Below are positions 5,714-13,233 of a stretch of DNA of 21,537 bases, in pieces. The position numbers and the translations under genes were made by a program. The notes beneath the pieces were generated by a model that was not told the origin of the DNA, ran no database searches, and saw only the letters and a program-made list of their open reading frames with translations. The first letter of the stretch is position 1. Every line of letters starts with the position of its first letter. Origin of the DNA: Actinomycetes bacterium (GTDB lineage: Bacteria > Actinomycetota > Actinomycetes > Actinomycetales > Cellulomonadaceae); the NCBI GenBank assembly GCA_023418375.1, contig JAEZZV010000343.1, positions 1 to 21,537 on the forward strand, given 5' to 3'.

Positions 5714-6808
5714 ACTGCGACCCAGCCCACCACCACCACCCCGGCCCCGACCGCGAGAGCGCTGCACGACCCCGCCCGCCGTGACTTCGGCTCCGACAAC
5801 TACGCCGGCGCGCATCCCGAGGTCCTCGCCGCCGTGGCGGCCGCCAACGGCGGCCACCAGACCAGCTACGGCGCGGACGTCTACACCGATCGCCTCCAGG
5901 CAGTGCTGGCCGAGCACTTCGGCCGCCCGGTGGAGGCCTTCCCGGTGTTCAACGGCACAGGCGCGAACGTCGTCGCGCTGCAGTCGATGCTGCCGCGCTG
6001 GGGGGCGGTCGTCTGCACCGAGTGGGCGCACATCAACACCGACGAGAACGCCGCCCCGGAGCGGGTCGCCGGCATCAAGCTGCTACCCGTGCCGACCACG
6101 GACGGCAAGCTCACGCCCGAGGCGCTGGCGGCGCGGGCGGGTGGTCGGGGGGACGAGCACCGGGCCCAGCCCGCGGCGGTCTCGCTCACCCAGTCGACCG
6201 AGGTCGGCACCTGCTACACCCCGGACGAGATCGGCGCCCTCGCCGACACCGCCCACGGGCTCGGGCTGAGGGTGCACGTCGACGGTGCCCGGATCGCCAA
6301 CGCGGCCGCGGCCCTGGGCCTGCCGCTGCGCGCTTTCACGAGCGACGTCGGGGTCGACGTCGTCAGCCTCGGCGGGACGAAGAACGGCGCCCTGGGCGCG
6401 GAGGCCGTGGTGGTCCTGGAACCGTCGGCCGTCGACGGGATGCGGTACCTGCGCAAGATGGACATGCAGCTCGCGTCGAAGATGCGCTTCGTGTCGGCCC
6501 AGCTCCTCGCGCTCTACGACGGCGACCTGTGGCTCCGGTCGGCGACCCACGCGAACGCGATGGCCGGGCGCCTGACGGCGGCGCTGGCGGCGGTCCCCGG
6601 CGTGGAGGTCGCGCTGCCGGTGCAGGCGAACGCCGTCTTCGCCGTCCTGCCGCCGGGCGTGGCCGACCGGGTGCGCGAGCGGTACTGGTTCTACGACTGG
6701 GACGGCCGACCGGGCATGGTCCGCCTGATGTGCTCCTTCGACACCACGCCGGCCGACGTCGACGCACTCGTGGCGGCGGTCGCCGCAGCCGTGGCCGACC
6801 TCACCTGA
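5711..6808 (+). CDS. ltaE: Low-specificity L-threonine aldolase / beta-eliminating lyase family, PLP-dependent
   Basis: 365 aa, fold-type I PLP enzyme that cleaves L-threonine or L-allo-threonine to glycine and acetaldehyde. Seen: the N-terminal FGSDNYAGAHPEVL segment, the PLP-binding loop FNGTGANVVAL (80-90), aromatic/His TEWAHIN (103-109, stacking His107), Asp191 in VHVDGARI (holds the PLP pyridine N), and the Schiff-base Lys224 in SLGGTKNGALGAEAV. All are the standard residues of the aromatic amino acid beta-eliminating lyase/threonine aldolase family. The length is about 20 aa above average because of a Thr/Pro-rich N-terminal extension. The 3' end overlaps the convergent App1 gene by 8 bp. 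Exact substrate stereochemistry cannot be read from sequence. Confidence 0.93.
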   Translation: MTATQPTTTTPAPTARALHDPARRDFGSDNYAGAHPEVLAAVAAANGGHQTSYGADVYTDRLQAVLAEHFGRPVEAFPVFNGTGANVVALQSMLPRWGAVVCTEWAHINTDENAAPERVAGIKLLPVPTTDGKLTPEALAARAGGRGDEHRAQPAAVSLTQSTEVGTCYTPDEIGALADTAHGLGLRVHVDGARIANAAAALGLPLRAFTSDVGVDVVSLGGTKNGALGAEAVVVLEPSAVDGMRYLRKMDMQLASKMRFVSAQLLALYDGDLWLRSATHANAMAGRLTAALAAVPGVEVALPVQANAVFAVLPPGVADRVRERYWFYDWDGRPGMVRLMCSFDTTPADVDALVAAVAAAVADLT

Positions 6809-7922
6809 CGGGCAGCAGACCCCGGTCGATGAGGGCCAGGGCCAGGGCGTTGCCGTCACCGCCCGTGACGGTGACCGTTCGTGTCGGCTGCCCGGCGGAG
6901 GCCGGCGCGGGACGCGCGCCCGCCTGACCGGCGGGTACCTCGGCGTCGCGCGTCGGGACGGGCGTGCCGTGTGCGAGCACCTGCTCGGCGGGGGACAGCT
7001 GGCGGATGGCGACGACCCGCACCCGCCCCGGGTGCTCGGCGGCGATGTCGGCGTAGATCTGGGGGTCGTGCTGACCGTCGTCGCCCACGAGCACCCAGTC
7101 GATCTCGGGGAACTCGGCGAGCAGGCGGCGCAGGGACCGCATCTTGTGCTCGCGACCGCTGCGGAACCAGCCGGTGTTGGTCGGCCCCCAGTCGGTGAGC
7201 AGGAGCGGTCCGGCGGGGTACCCGTGTCGCTCGAGGAAGCGGCGTAGCGCAGGGGCGACGTTCCAGGCGCCGGTGGAGAGGTAGAACGTGGGGGAGCCGG
7301 GGTTGGCCGCGAGCCAGCGCTGGTACAGCGCCGCCATCCCGGGGACGGGGCGGCGCGCGTGCTCGTGCAGGACGAAGCTGTTCCACGCCGCGAGGAGCGG
7401 CCGCGGGAGTGCCGTCACCATCGCGGTGTCGTCGACGTCGCTGACGAGGGCGGTGCCGGGCCCCGGTGGCACAGCGAGCACCGGGGCGACGGCCGAGACT
7501 CCGCCGAGGGTCAGGCGTGCCTCGCGCCACCCGGGTTCGAGACTGGCCTCGAGGACTGCGTCGACGTACCCGCCACGATCGGCGGTGACGTCATGCGTGC
7601 GACCGCCCACGTCGACCCGGACCACCGCGTGCGGGACCGCTGCGGTCAGGAAGGACCGCCACCCCCGCACGGTGCGCCCCGCGGAGGCCGGGTCCTTCTC
7701 GCTCACCTCTGCCGGGCGGGTCCCCGACGGCGCGAGCACGGTCCGCGCCATCACGCGGACCCAGCCGTCTCCCGCGTAGCAGGTGTACGGCTCGACGCGC
7801 GGATCCCAGCCGCGGCGGGCGAGCCACCGGCCGACCGCGGCGTAGGCCCGGTCCTCGAGGCGCGCGGCGACGTGCGGACGCTGGCTGGTGGTGGCGGTGC
7901 TCACGTCGGGGGAGTCTGTCAT
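6801..7922 (-). CDS. App1 family (DUF2183) phosphatase
   Basis: 373 aa. The C-terminal catalytic domain (about 155-330) is HAD-like: nucleophile motif SDVDDT (161-166, DxDxT), then FYLSTGAWNVAP (motif II Ser/Thr), TDWGPTNTGWFRSGREHKMRSL (motif III Lys) and LVGDDGQHDPQIY (motif IV acidic pair). This is the pattern of App1/DUF2183, whose yeast member is an actin-patch phosphatidate phosphatase. The N-terminal part (about 20-150) is the beta-rich domain found with it in bacteria, and the last 60 residues are a variable Ala/Pro tail. ATG at 7922; no clear Shine-Dalgarno is seen, so the start is tentative. It follows the cupin gene on the same strand with a 67-bp gap. The bacterial substrate is unknown. 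Confidence 0.88.
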   Translation of the reverse strand: MTDSPDVSTATTSQRPHVAARLEDRAYAAVGRWLARRGWDPRVEPYTCYAGDGWVRVMARTVLAPSGTRPAEVSEKDPASAGRTVRGWRSFLTAAVPHAVVRVDVGGRTHDVTADRGGYVDAVLEASLEPGWREARLTLGGVSAVAPVLAVPPGPGTALVSDVDDTAMVTALPRPLLAAWNSFVLHEHARRPVPGMAALYQRWLAANPGSPTFYLSTGAWNVAPALRRFLERHGYPAGPLLLTDWGPTNTGWFRSGREHKMRSLRRLLAEFPEIDWVLVGDDGQHDPQIYADIAAEHPGRVRVVAIRQLSPAEQVLAHGTPVPTRDAEVPAGQAGARPAPASAGQPTRTVTVTGGDGNALALALIDRGLLPVR

Positions 7923-7989
7923 CCACGGGCCGCGCGTGCCGATCGAGCCGGACCGGTCGGTGGCGGTGGGGCCGGTCTCGTCGGTCGTC

Positions 7990-8322
7990 TCAGGGGAGCT
8001 TCGCGACGGTCAGCAGGACCACGGAGTCCTCCGCCGCGTGGATCGCCGACCGCTCGCGCGGCACGACGACGAGGTCCCCGGGGCTGCCGTCCCACGACGC
8101 GCGGTCCGACACGACGCGGACCCGCCCGCTGATGACCTGGACCGTGGCCTCGCCGGGGCTCTCCCACTGGTCGGTGGCGCGCCCGGCGCACAGGGCGATG
8201 ACCGTCTGCCGCAGCACCTTCTCGTGCCCGCCGTGCACGGTCTTCGCGCTGCGCCCGGCCGGCGCGCGTCGGGCTGCGTCGAGCTCGTGGCGTGCGAGCG
8301 CGACCAACGAGAGCTTGTCCAT
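7990..8322 (-). CDS. Small cupin-domain protein with degenerate metal site
   Basis: 110 aa, a single small beta-barrel. It matches a family of short actinobacterial cupins: a KTVHGGHEKVLRQTVIAL opening, cupin motif 1 AGRATDQWESPGEATVQVISG, and motif 2 PGDLVVVPRERSAIHAAEDSVVLL. The usual metal ligands of motif 1 (HxH) are replaced by Asp and Trp (TDQW); only Glu and one His in motif 2 remain, so a binding or sensor role fits better than oxygenase chemistry. ATG at 8322 has a strong Shine-Dalgarno (GGAGGGGG on the minus strand). A -10-like GATACT lies about 45 nt upstream. The gene is divergent from the LLM gene. Function unknown. Confidence 0.85.
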   Translation of the reverse strand: MDKLSLVALARHELDAARRAPAGRSAKTVHGGHEKVLRQTVIALCAGRATDQWESPGEATVQVISGRVRVVSDRASWDGSPGDLVVVPRERSAIHAAEDSVVLLTVAKLP

Positions 8323-8366
8323 CCCGACCCCCTCCGACCCTCTGCGCCGGCGCGCAGGCTCCGGCC

Positions 8367-8374
8367 AGTATCAC
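8367..8374 (-). promoter_or_regulatory. Candidate extended -10 box for the cupin gene
   Basis: Minus strand reads TGATACT (8373-8367), a near-consensus -10 (TATACT-like) in the 136-bp divergent gap, giving a leader of about 35-40 nt that includes the strong Shine-Dalgarno. No clear -35. Confidence 0.4.
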
Positions 8375-8446
8375 CGCGGGTCGGCGCGCCGTCGACGGCA
8401 CGACCGGGCGCCGTCGTCTCGACGCGCGGGCCCCGCCGGCCCGAGG

Positions 8447-8461
8447 TAGACAGACCGGGTG
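8447..8461 (+). promoter_or_regulatory. -10 box giving a leaderless start for the LLM oxidoreductase gene
   Basis: TAGACA (8447-8452) is followed 6 nt later by GTG (8459). The geometry matches the other probable leaderless genes in this window. The nearest purine run (GAGGT, 8443-8447) overlaps the -10 and is too far away for a Shine-Dalgarno. Confidence 0.5.
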
Positions 8462-9424
8462 ACCATCATCGGCTTCCACGCGTCGCACGAGCAGGTGCAC
8501 CCGAGCGACCTCCTGCGCGCCGTCCAGGAGGCGGAGCGGGCGGGCTTCGACGCTGCGATGTGCTCGGACCACCTCGCCCCCTGGAGCGCACGGCAGGGGC
8601 ACTCGGGGTTCGCCTGGGCCTGGCTCGGTGCGGCGCTGGCCACCACGTCGTTGCCGTTCGGCGTCGTGAACGCGCCCGGGCAGCGGTACCACCCGGCCGT
8701 CGTCGCGCAGGCCGCCGCCACGCTCGCCGCCATGTTCCCCGGCCGGTTCTGGGTGGCCCTCGGCTCGGGCGAGAACGCCAACGAGCACGTGACCGGCGAC
8801 CCCTGGCCGGTGAAGGAGGTCCGGGATGCGCGCCTGGTCGAGGCGGTGGGCGTCATCCGGCGGCTGCTCGCGGGGGAGGAGGTCACGCACCACGGCCTCG
8901 TGACGATCGACCGGGCCCGGGTGTGGACGCTCCCGCCGGAGCCGCCCGCGCTCATCGGCCCGGCGGTCACCGCCGCCACGGCGGCGCGGGCGGCCGGGTG
9001 GGCCGACGGGCTCATCACCATCAACCAGCCCCGGGCCGTCCTCGAGGAGATCGTGGCCGCCTACCGCGACAACGGTGGCCGCGGCCCGCTGGCCGTCCAG
9101 GTGCACCTGGCCTGGCACGAGGACCAGTCGGAGGCTGAGCACATCGCCTTCGACCAGTGGCGCAGCAACGTCTTCCCCCCGCCGGTGTGCTGGGACCTTG
9201 CCACGCCGGAGCACTTCGACGTCGCGGCCTCGCACGTGCGCCCCGAGGACGTCGCGCGCTCCGTGATGATCTCCGCCGACCTCGGGCGGCACGCGGAGTA
9301 CCTCGCCGGCCTCGTGGAGCTCGGTTTCGACCAGGTCTACCTGCACCACGTGGGTCGCGAGCAGCGCCCGTTCGTCGAGGCCTTCGCCGGCCACGTCCTG
9401 CCGCAGCTGAGGGGGTCGGCGTGA
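8459..9424 (+). CDS. LLM-class flavin-dependent oxidoreductase, TIGR03885-like
   Basis: 321 aa, a luciferase-like TIM barrel. Seen: the opening IIGFHASHEQVHPSDLLRAV, MCSDHLAPW (the conserved Asp-His after strand 2), the VVNAPGQRYHPAVVAQAAATL helix, LGSGENANEH (phosphate-binding region with SGE), and ARLVEAVGVIRRLLAGEEVTH (typical LLM helix). This matches the TIGR03885 group, described as probably non-F420 flavin enzymes; cofactor and substrate are not known. The stop overlaps the GTG of the GH13 gene (GTGA, 9421-9424), so the two are co-translated. Coupling to a sugar enzyme hints at carbohydrate or glycoside oxidation, but this is inference. Confidence 0.88.
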   Translation: MTIIGFHASHEQVHPSDLLRAVQEAERAGFDAAMCSDHLAPWSARQGHSGFAWAWLGAALATTSLPFGVVNAPGQRYHPAVVAQAAATLAAMFPGRFWVALGSGENANEHVTGDPWPVKEVRDARLVEAVGVIRRLLAGEEVTHHGLVTIDRARVWTLPPEPPALIGPAVTAATAARAAGWADGLITINQPRAVLEEIVAAYRDNGGRGPLAVQVHLAWHEDQSEAEHIAFDQWRSNVFPPPVCWDLATPEHFDVAASHVRPEDVARSVMISADLGRHAEYLAGLVELGFDQVYLHHVGREQRPFVEAFAGHVLPQLRGSA

Positions 9425-11091
9425 AGATCACCGACACCGGCGACCTGTGGTGGAAGAACGCCGTCGTCTACTGCGCCGACGTGGAGACCTTCTTCGACTC
9501 CGACGGCGACGGCGTCGGCGACCTCGCGGGCATGGCGCAGCGCCTGGACCACCTGGCCCAGCTCGGCGTGACGTGCCTGTGGCTCATGCCCTTCTACCCC
9601 ACGGCGCAGCGCGACGACGGCTACGACATCACCGACCACTACGGGGTCGACCCGCGGCTCGGCTCGCACGGCGACCTGGTGGAGCTCGTCCGCACGGCCC
9701 GCGACCGGGGGATCCGGGTGATCGCGGACCTGGTCGTCAACCACACCTCCGACCGCCACCCGTGGTTCCGGGCGGCACTGCGCGACCCGGAGGGGCCCTT
9801 CCGGGACTTCTACGTCTGGCGCTCGGACCCACCCCCGGACACGTCGGCGCAGGTCGTCTTCCCCGGGGAGCAGGAGGGGATCTGGGAGCTCGACGAGGCC
9901 AGCGGCGAGTACTACCTGCACCGCTTCTACAAGCACCAGCCTGACCTGAACGTGGCGAACCCGAGGGTGCGGGACGAGATCGCGAAGGTGATCGGCTTCT
10001 GGCTGGAGCTCGGCCTGTCCGGGTTCCGGGTCGATGCGGTGCCCTTCTTCATCGAGACGCTCGGCCTGGACGCGCAGGATGCCGGCGGCGACCCGCACGA
10101 CTACCTGCGCGCTCTGCGCAGCTTCGTCGGCCGGCGGGTGGGGGACGCCATCCTCCTCGGCGAGATCAACCTCCCGTACGCCGAGCAGCGCGGCTACTTC
10201 GGCGAGGGTAACGGCGACGAGGTGACGATGATCTTCGACTTCGTCGCCATGCAGAAGACCTACCTGGCGATGGCCCGGCGCGATGCCCGGCCGCTCGTGG
10301 AGGCCCTCCTCGAACGCCCCGCCATCCCGCCGGACTGCCAGTGGGCGACCTTCCTGCGCAACCACGACGAGCTCACCCTCGACAAGCTGACCGACGACGA
10401 GCGGGCAGAGGTGTTCGCCGCGTTCGGGCCCGACGAGGACATGCAGCTGTACGGCCGGGGGCTGCGGCGCCGGCTGCCGCCGATGCTCGACGGCGACCCG
10501 CGCCGCATCCGGCTCGCCTACTCCCTGCTCTTCGCGCTCCCCGGCACGCCGACGCTGTTCTACGGCGAGGAGATCGGGATGGGTGAGAACCTCGACATCC
10601 CGGGTCGGGTGGCGGTGCGGACGCCGATGCAGTGGTCTGCCGGCCCGACGGCGGGCTTCACGCCGGCGGGCCCGCGCCGCCTGGCGCGCCGGCCTCCCGC
10701 CGGCGGGTTCGGCCCCGAGCACGTCAACGTCGCCGACCAGCGCCGCGACCCGGACTCCCTCCTGGCCTTCGTCGGGCTGCTCGTCCAGCGGTACCGCGAG
10801 TGCCCGGAGCTCGGCTGGACCGACGTCCACGTGCTGGACCAGCCGCACGACGCCGTCCTGGCGCTGTGCAGCTCGGTGGACGACGCCGCGATGATCACGC
10901 TGCACAACCTCGGCACGGAGCCGGTTCGGGTGGCGCTCCGGGTGCCCGTGGCCGGCGCGACGCGCCTCGTGGACGTCCTCGCCGACGGCGAGACGCCGGT
11001 GGCCGACGACGGCGCCGTGGAGCTCGACCTGGACGGCTACGGGTACCGATGGCTGCGCGTCGTCTCCCCGTCGACCCGACGGCTGGTCTGA
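9421..11091 (+). CDS. GH13 alpha-amylase family enzyme, trehalose-synthase-like
   Basis: 556 aa, cytoplasmic (no signal peptide). Conserved GH13 regions are all present: region I DLVVNHTSD (103-111), region II GFRVDAVPF with nucleophile Asp205, region III LLGEINLP with acid/base Glu248, and region IV FLRNHDE with His315-Asp316. The calcium-site-like DSDGDGVGDL (27-36) is also present. The NHT, DAVPFF and RNHDELTLDKL sequences resemble trehalose synthase (TreS, GH13_16) rather than secreted amylases, and a C-terminal beta domain (about 465-556) follows. It is shorter than most TreS and several positions near the N-terminus differ (VYCADVETFFD where TreS has a VYEVxVRSF pattern). Maltose/trehalose isomerisation is therefore possible, but alpha-glucosidase or hydrolase activity is equally open. 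Translationally coupled to the LLM gene. Confidence 0.88.
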   Translation: MKITDTGDLWWKNAVVYCADVETFFDSDGDGVGDLAGMAQRLDHLAQLGVTCLWLMPFYPTAQRDDGYDITDHYGVDPRLGSHGDLVELVRTARDRGIRVIADLVVNHTSDRHPWFRAALRDPEGPFRDFYVWRSDPPPDTSAQVVFPGEQEGIWELDEASGEYYLHRFYKHQPDLNVANPRVRDEIAKVIGFWLELGLSGFRVDAVPFFIETLGLDAQDAGGDPHDYLRALRSFVGRRVGDAILLGEINLPYAEQRGYFGEGNGDEVTMIFDFVAMQKTYLAMARRDARPLVEALLERPAIPPDCQWATFLRNHDELTLDKLTDDERAEVFAAFGPDEDMQLYGRGLRRRLPPMLDGDPRRIRLAYSLLFALPGTPTLFYGEEIGMGENLDIPGRVAVRTPMQWSAGPTAGFTPAGPRRLARRPPAGGFGPEHVNVADQRRDPDSLLAFVGLLVQRYRECPELGWTDVHVLDQPHDAVLALCSSVDDAAMITLHNLGTEPVRVALRVPVAGATRLVDVLADGETPVADDGAVELDLDGYGYRWLRVVSPSTRRLV

Positions 11092-11100
11092 CACGCGGGC

Positions 11101-11122
11101 GGCCGCCCCGGGGGGGCGCGCC
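11101..11122 (+). terminator. GC-rich hairpin after the GH13 gene
   Basis: GGCCGCCCC pairs with GGGGCGCGCC allowing one bulged base, giving a stem of about 9 bp 10 nt after the stop codon. There is no T-tract, as is common in actinobacteria. It lies directly upstream of the next promoter (-10 at 11128). Confidence 0.4.
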
Positions 11123-11127
11123 GATCG

Positions 11128-11142
11128 TAGGGTGAGCCGGTG
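11128..11142 (+). promoter_or_regulatory. -10 box giving a leaderless start for the RNB gene
   Basis: TAGGGT (11128-11133) is followed by 6 nt and then GTG at 11140, the expected distance for transcription starting on the start codon. No Shine-Dalgarno. Confidence 0.5.
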
Positions 11143-13233
11143 CCCACCCCCCGACGTCACCTCCGCGCGGACGGCGCGCTGCGGGAGGCGTTCGCCGCCA
11201 TCCGCGCCGAGCACGCGGTCCCCGAGGCGTTCCCTGCCGCCGCCCTGGCCGAGGCGGGCGACGCGGCTCGCGCGCCACGCACCGATGCCCACACCGACCT
11301 CACGGACGTGCCCTTCGTGACCATCGACCCGCCCGGCTCGATGGACCTCGACCAGGCGATGCACCTGTCGCGCGTCCCGCGGGGGTACCGCGTCCGCTAC
11401 GCCATCGCCGACGTCGCGGCCTTCGTGGGACCCGGCGGGGCGCTCGACGGCGCCGTGCACGAGCGGGTGCTCACCGTGTACTGCCCGGACGCGCGGGTGC
11501 CGCTGCACCCACCCGCGCTGAGCGAGGGCGCGGCCTCGCTCCTGCCCGACGAGGTACGGCCGGCCGTCGTGTGGGATCTCGAGCTCGACAGTGACGGCGA
11601 GGTGCGCCGGACCGCCGTCTCCCGCGCTCTCGTCCGCAGCCGAGCACGCCTGGCCTACCCGCAGGTCCAGGGGATGCTCGACGCCGGCGCGGGCCCCGAC
11701 GAGCTGCCACGACTGCTCGCGGAGATCGGGACCGCCAGGGCGCGGCTCGAGCGCGCACGCGGCGGGGTCTCGCTGGCCCGGCCGGAGCAGGAGGTGATCG
11801 AGGTGCCCGGGGGCGGTTGGCGGCTGGAGTTCCGCGGGCCGCTGCCCGTGGAGGACCACAACGCGCAGATCTCCCTGATGACGGGCATGGCCGCCGCCGG
11901 GCTCATGATCGGGGCGGGCGTCGGCGTGCTGCGCACCCTCCCGGCCGCCTCGCCCGACGACGTGACCCGACTGCGGCGCCGGGCGCTCGCCCTCGGCGTG
12001 GCCTGGCCGCGGGGCCGCGGCTACGCCGACGTCCTCACCGCCGTGGACGCCTCGCGGCCCGCCGACGCCGCCTTCCTCGCCGCGGCGACCGCGCTGTTCC
12101 GCGGCGCCGCGTGGGCGCCGTTCCGCGGCCTGCCCCCCGCCGACCCGGTCCACGGCGCCATCGGCGCGCCCTACGCCCACGTGACGGCGCCCCTCCGTCG
12201 GCTCGTGGACCGGTATGGCCTGGAGATCTCGCTCGCCGCCGCGGCCGACCGTGAGCCGCCGGCCTGGGTGACCGACCGCCTGGAGTCCCTGGGGGACGTC
12301 ATGGCGGCCGGCGCACGCCGTGCGAACGCCGTCGACCGCGCGTGCACGGACGCGGTCGAGGCGGCCGTCCTGGGTGCCCGCATCGGCGAGGAGCTCGGCG
12401 GGGTCGCGCTCGACGAGCGCACGGTCCAGCTCGCCGACCCTGCCGTGGTCGCGCGCACCGTGGACGGTGACCTCCCTGCAGGGCGCCGGGTGCGGGTGCG
12501 CGTCGAGGCCGCCGACCTCACGGAACGGTCGGTCACGCTCCGGCGCGTCCGCCGTCGCGGGGGGGAGCCGCGGGGAGGGGACAGGGGTGCCCGGGCCCCT
12601 AGGATCGCGCACAGGCGACGGTCCGGGAGGGCGGCAGTGATCGAGACGGCATCGGCGGGGGCCCGTCCCCGGTCCGACTGGGCGACGGTGCCGAACCTCA
12701 TCAGCGTGCTCCGGCTCGTGCTCGTGCCCGTCTTCGCGCTGCTCGCCCTCGGCGAGCACGACGCATGGGCGTTGGGCGTCCTGGTCGTCGCGGGCGCGAG
12801 CGACTGGCTCGACGGGCGTCTCGCGCGTGCCCTGCAGCAGCAGTCCCGGCTCGGCGAGCTCCTCGACCCTGCGGCCGACCGCCTCTTCATCCTCGTCACG
12901 CTGCTCGTCCTGGCCAGCCGCGACGTCGTGCCCTGGTGGCTCGTCGCCGTCCTCGTCGGGCGGGACGTCCTGCTGACCGCGGTGCTCGGGGTGCTCATGG
13001 CCCGCCGGATCGGCCCGCTGCCGGTGCACTTCGTGGGCAAGGCCGGCACGTTCGCCCTGCTCTACGCCCTGCCGATGCTGCTCCTTGCGCACTGGCCGGG
13101 CTGGGTGGGCACAGCCGCCGACGTGGCGGGCTGGGCCATGGCCGTGTGGGGCATCGCGCTGTACTGGCTCGCGGCGGCCGTGTACGTCCGGCAGGCCGCC
13201 ACGGAGCTCCGCCGGGGGAGCCGCGCGACATGA
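11140..13233 (+). CDS. RNB (RNase II-like) ribonuclease joined in frame to a CDP-alcohol phosphatidyltransferase (PgsA-like)
   Basis: One uninterrupted 697-codon frame holds two unrelated proteins. Residues 1-about 470 are an RNase II/R catalytic domain, a 3'-5' exoribonuclease. Its metal site is TIDPPGSMDLDQA with Asp63, Asp69 and Asp71 but Gln72 where E. coli RNase II has Asp210. IGAPYAHVTAPLRRLVDRY is the C-terminal catalytic Arg motif. N-terminal cold-shock domains are absent. Residues about 500-697 are a membrane CDP-alcohol phosphatidyltransferase with the full motif D-x2-DG-x2-AR-x8-G-x3-D-x3-D in GASDWLDGRLAR...GELLDPAAD, plus about five transmembrane helices. It corresponds by position to mycobacterial pgsA2 (Rv1822). 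The junction (about 475-499) is Arg/Gly-rich and looks non-coding. An internal GTG at 12637 has its own Shine-Dalgarno and -10. A real fusion, a frameshift in the 7-G run (12559-12565), or independent translation of the second part are all possible. Confidence 0.82.
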   Translation: MPTPRRHLRADGALREAFAAIRAEHAVPEAFPAAALAEAGDAARAPRTDAHTDLTDVPFVTIDPPGSMDLDQAMHLSRVPRGYRVRYAIADVAAFVGPGGALDGAVHERVLTVYCPDARVPLHPPALSEGAASLLPDEVRPAVVWDLELDSDGEVRRTAVSRALVRSRARLAYPQVQGMLDAGAGPDELPRLLAEIGTARARLERARGGVSLARPEQEVIEVPGGGWRLEFRGPLPVEDHNAQISLMTGMAAAGLMIGAGVGVLRTLPAASPDDVTRLRRRALALGVAWPRGRGYADVLTAVDASRPADAAFLAAATALFRGAAWAPFRGLPPADPVHGAIGAPYAHVTAPLRRLVDRYGLEISLAAAADREPPAWVTDRLESLGDVMAAGARRANAVDRACTDAVEAAVLGARIGEELGGVALDERTVQLADPAVVARTVDGDLPAGRRVRVRVEAADLTERSVTLRRVRRRGGEPRGGDRGARAPRIAHRRRSGRAAVIETASAGARPRSDWATVPNLISVLRLVLVPVFALLALGEHDAWALGVLVVAGASDWLDGRLARALQQQSRLGELLDPAADRLFILVTLLVLASRDVVPWWLVAVLVGRDVLLTAVLGVLMARRIGPLPVHFVGKAGTFALLYALPMLLLAHWPGWVGTAADVAGWAMAVWGIALYWLAAAVYVRQAATELRRGSRAT
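12600..12639 (+). promoter_or_regulatory. Internal promoter-like box, Shine-Dalgarno and alternative GTG start for the PgsA-like part
   Basis: TAGGAT (12600-12605) fits TANNNT, GGGAGG (12625-12630) is a strong Shine-Dalgarno, and GTG at 12637 follows after 6 nt. Starting there gives a 198-aa protein (VIETASAG...), a normal size for a CDP-alcohol phosphatidyltransferase. This suggests that the second domain is, or was, a separate gene. Confidence 0.6.

Noticed and set aside
9337..13092. Very long minus-strand open frame (1251 codons) opposite the GH13 and RNB genes
   Set aside because: It mirrors strongly supported plus-strand genes, its translation is low-complexity His/Arg/Gly/Pro/Val-rich with no recognisable domain, and long antisense frames are expected at this GC content.
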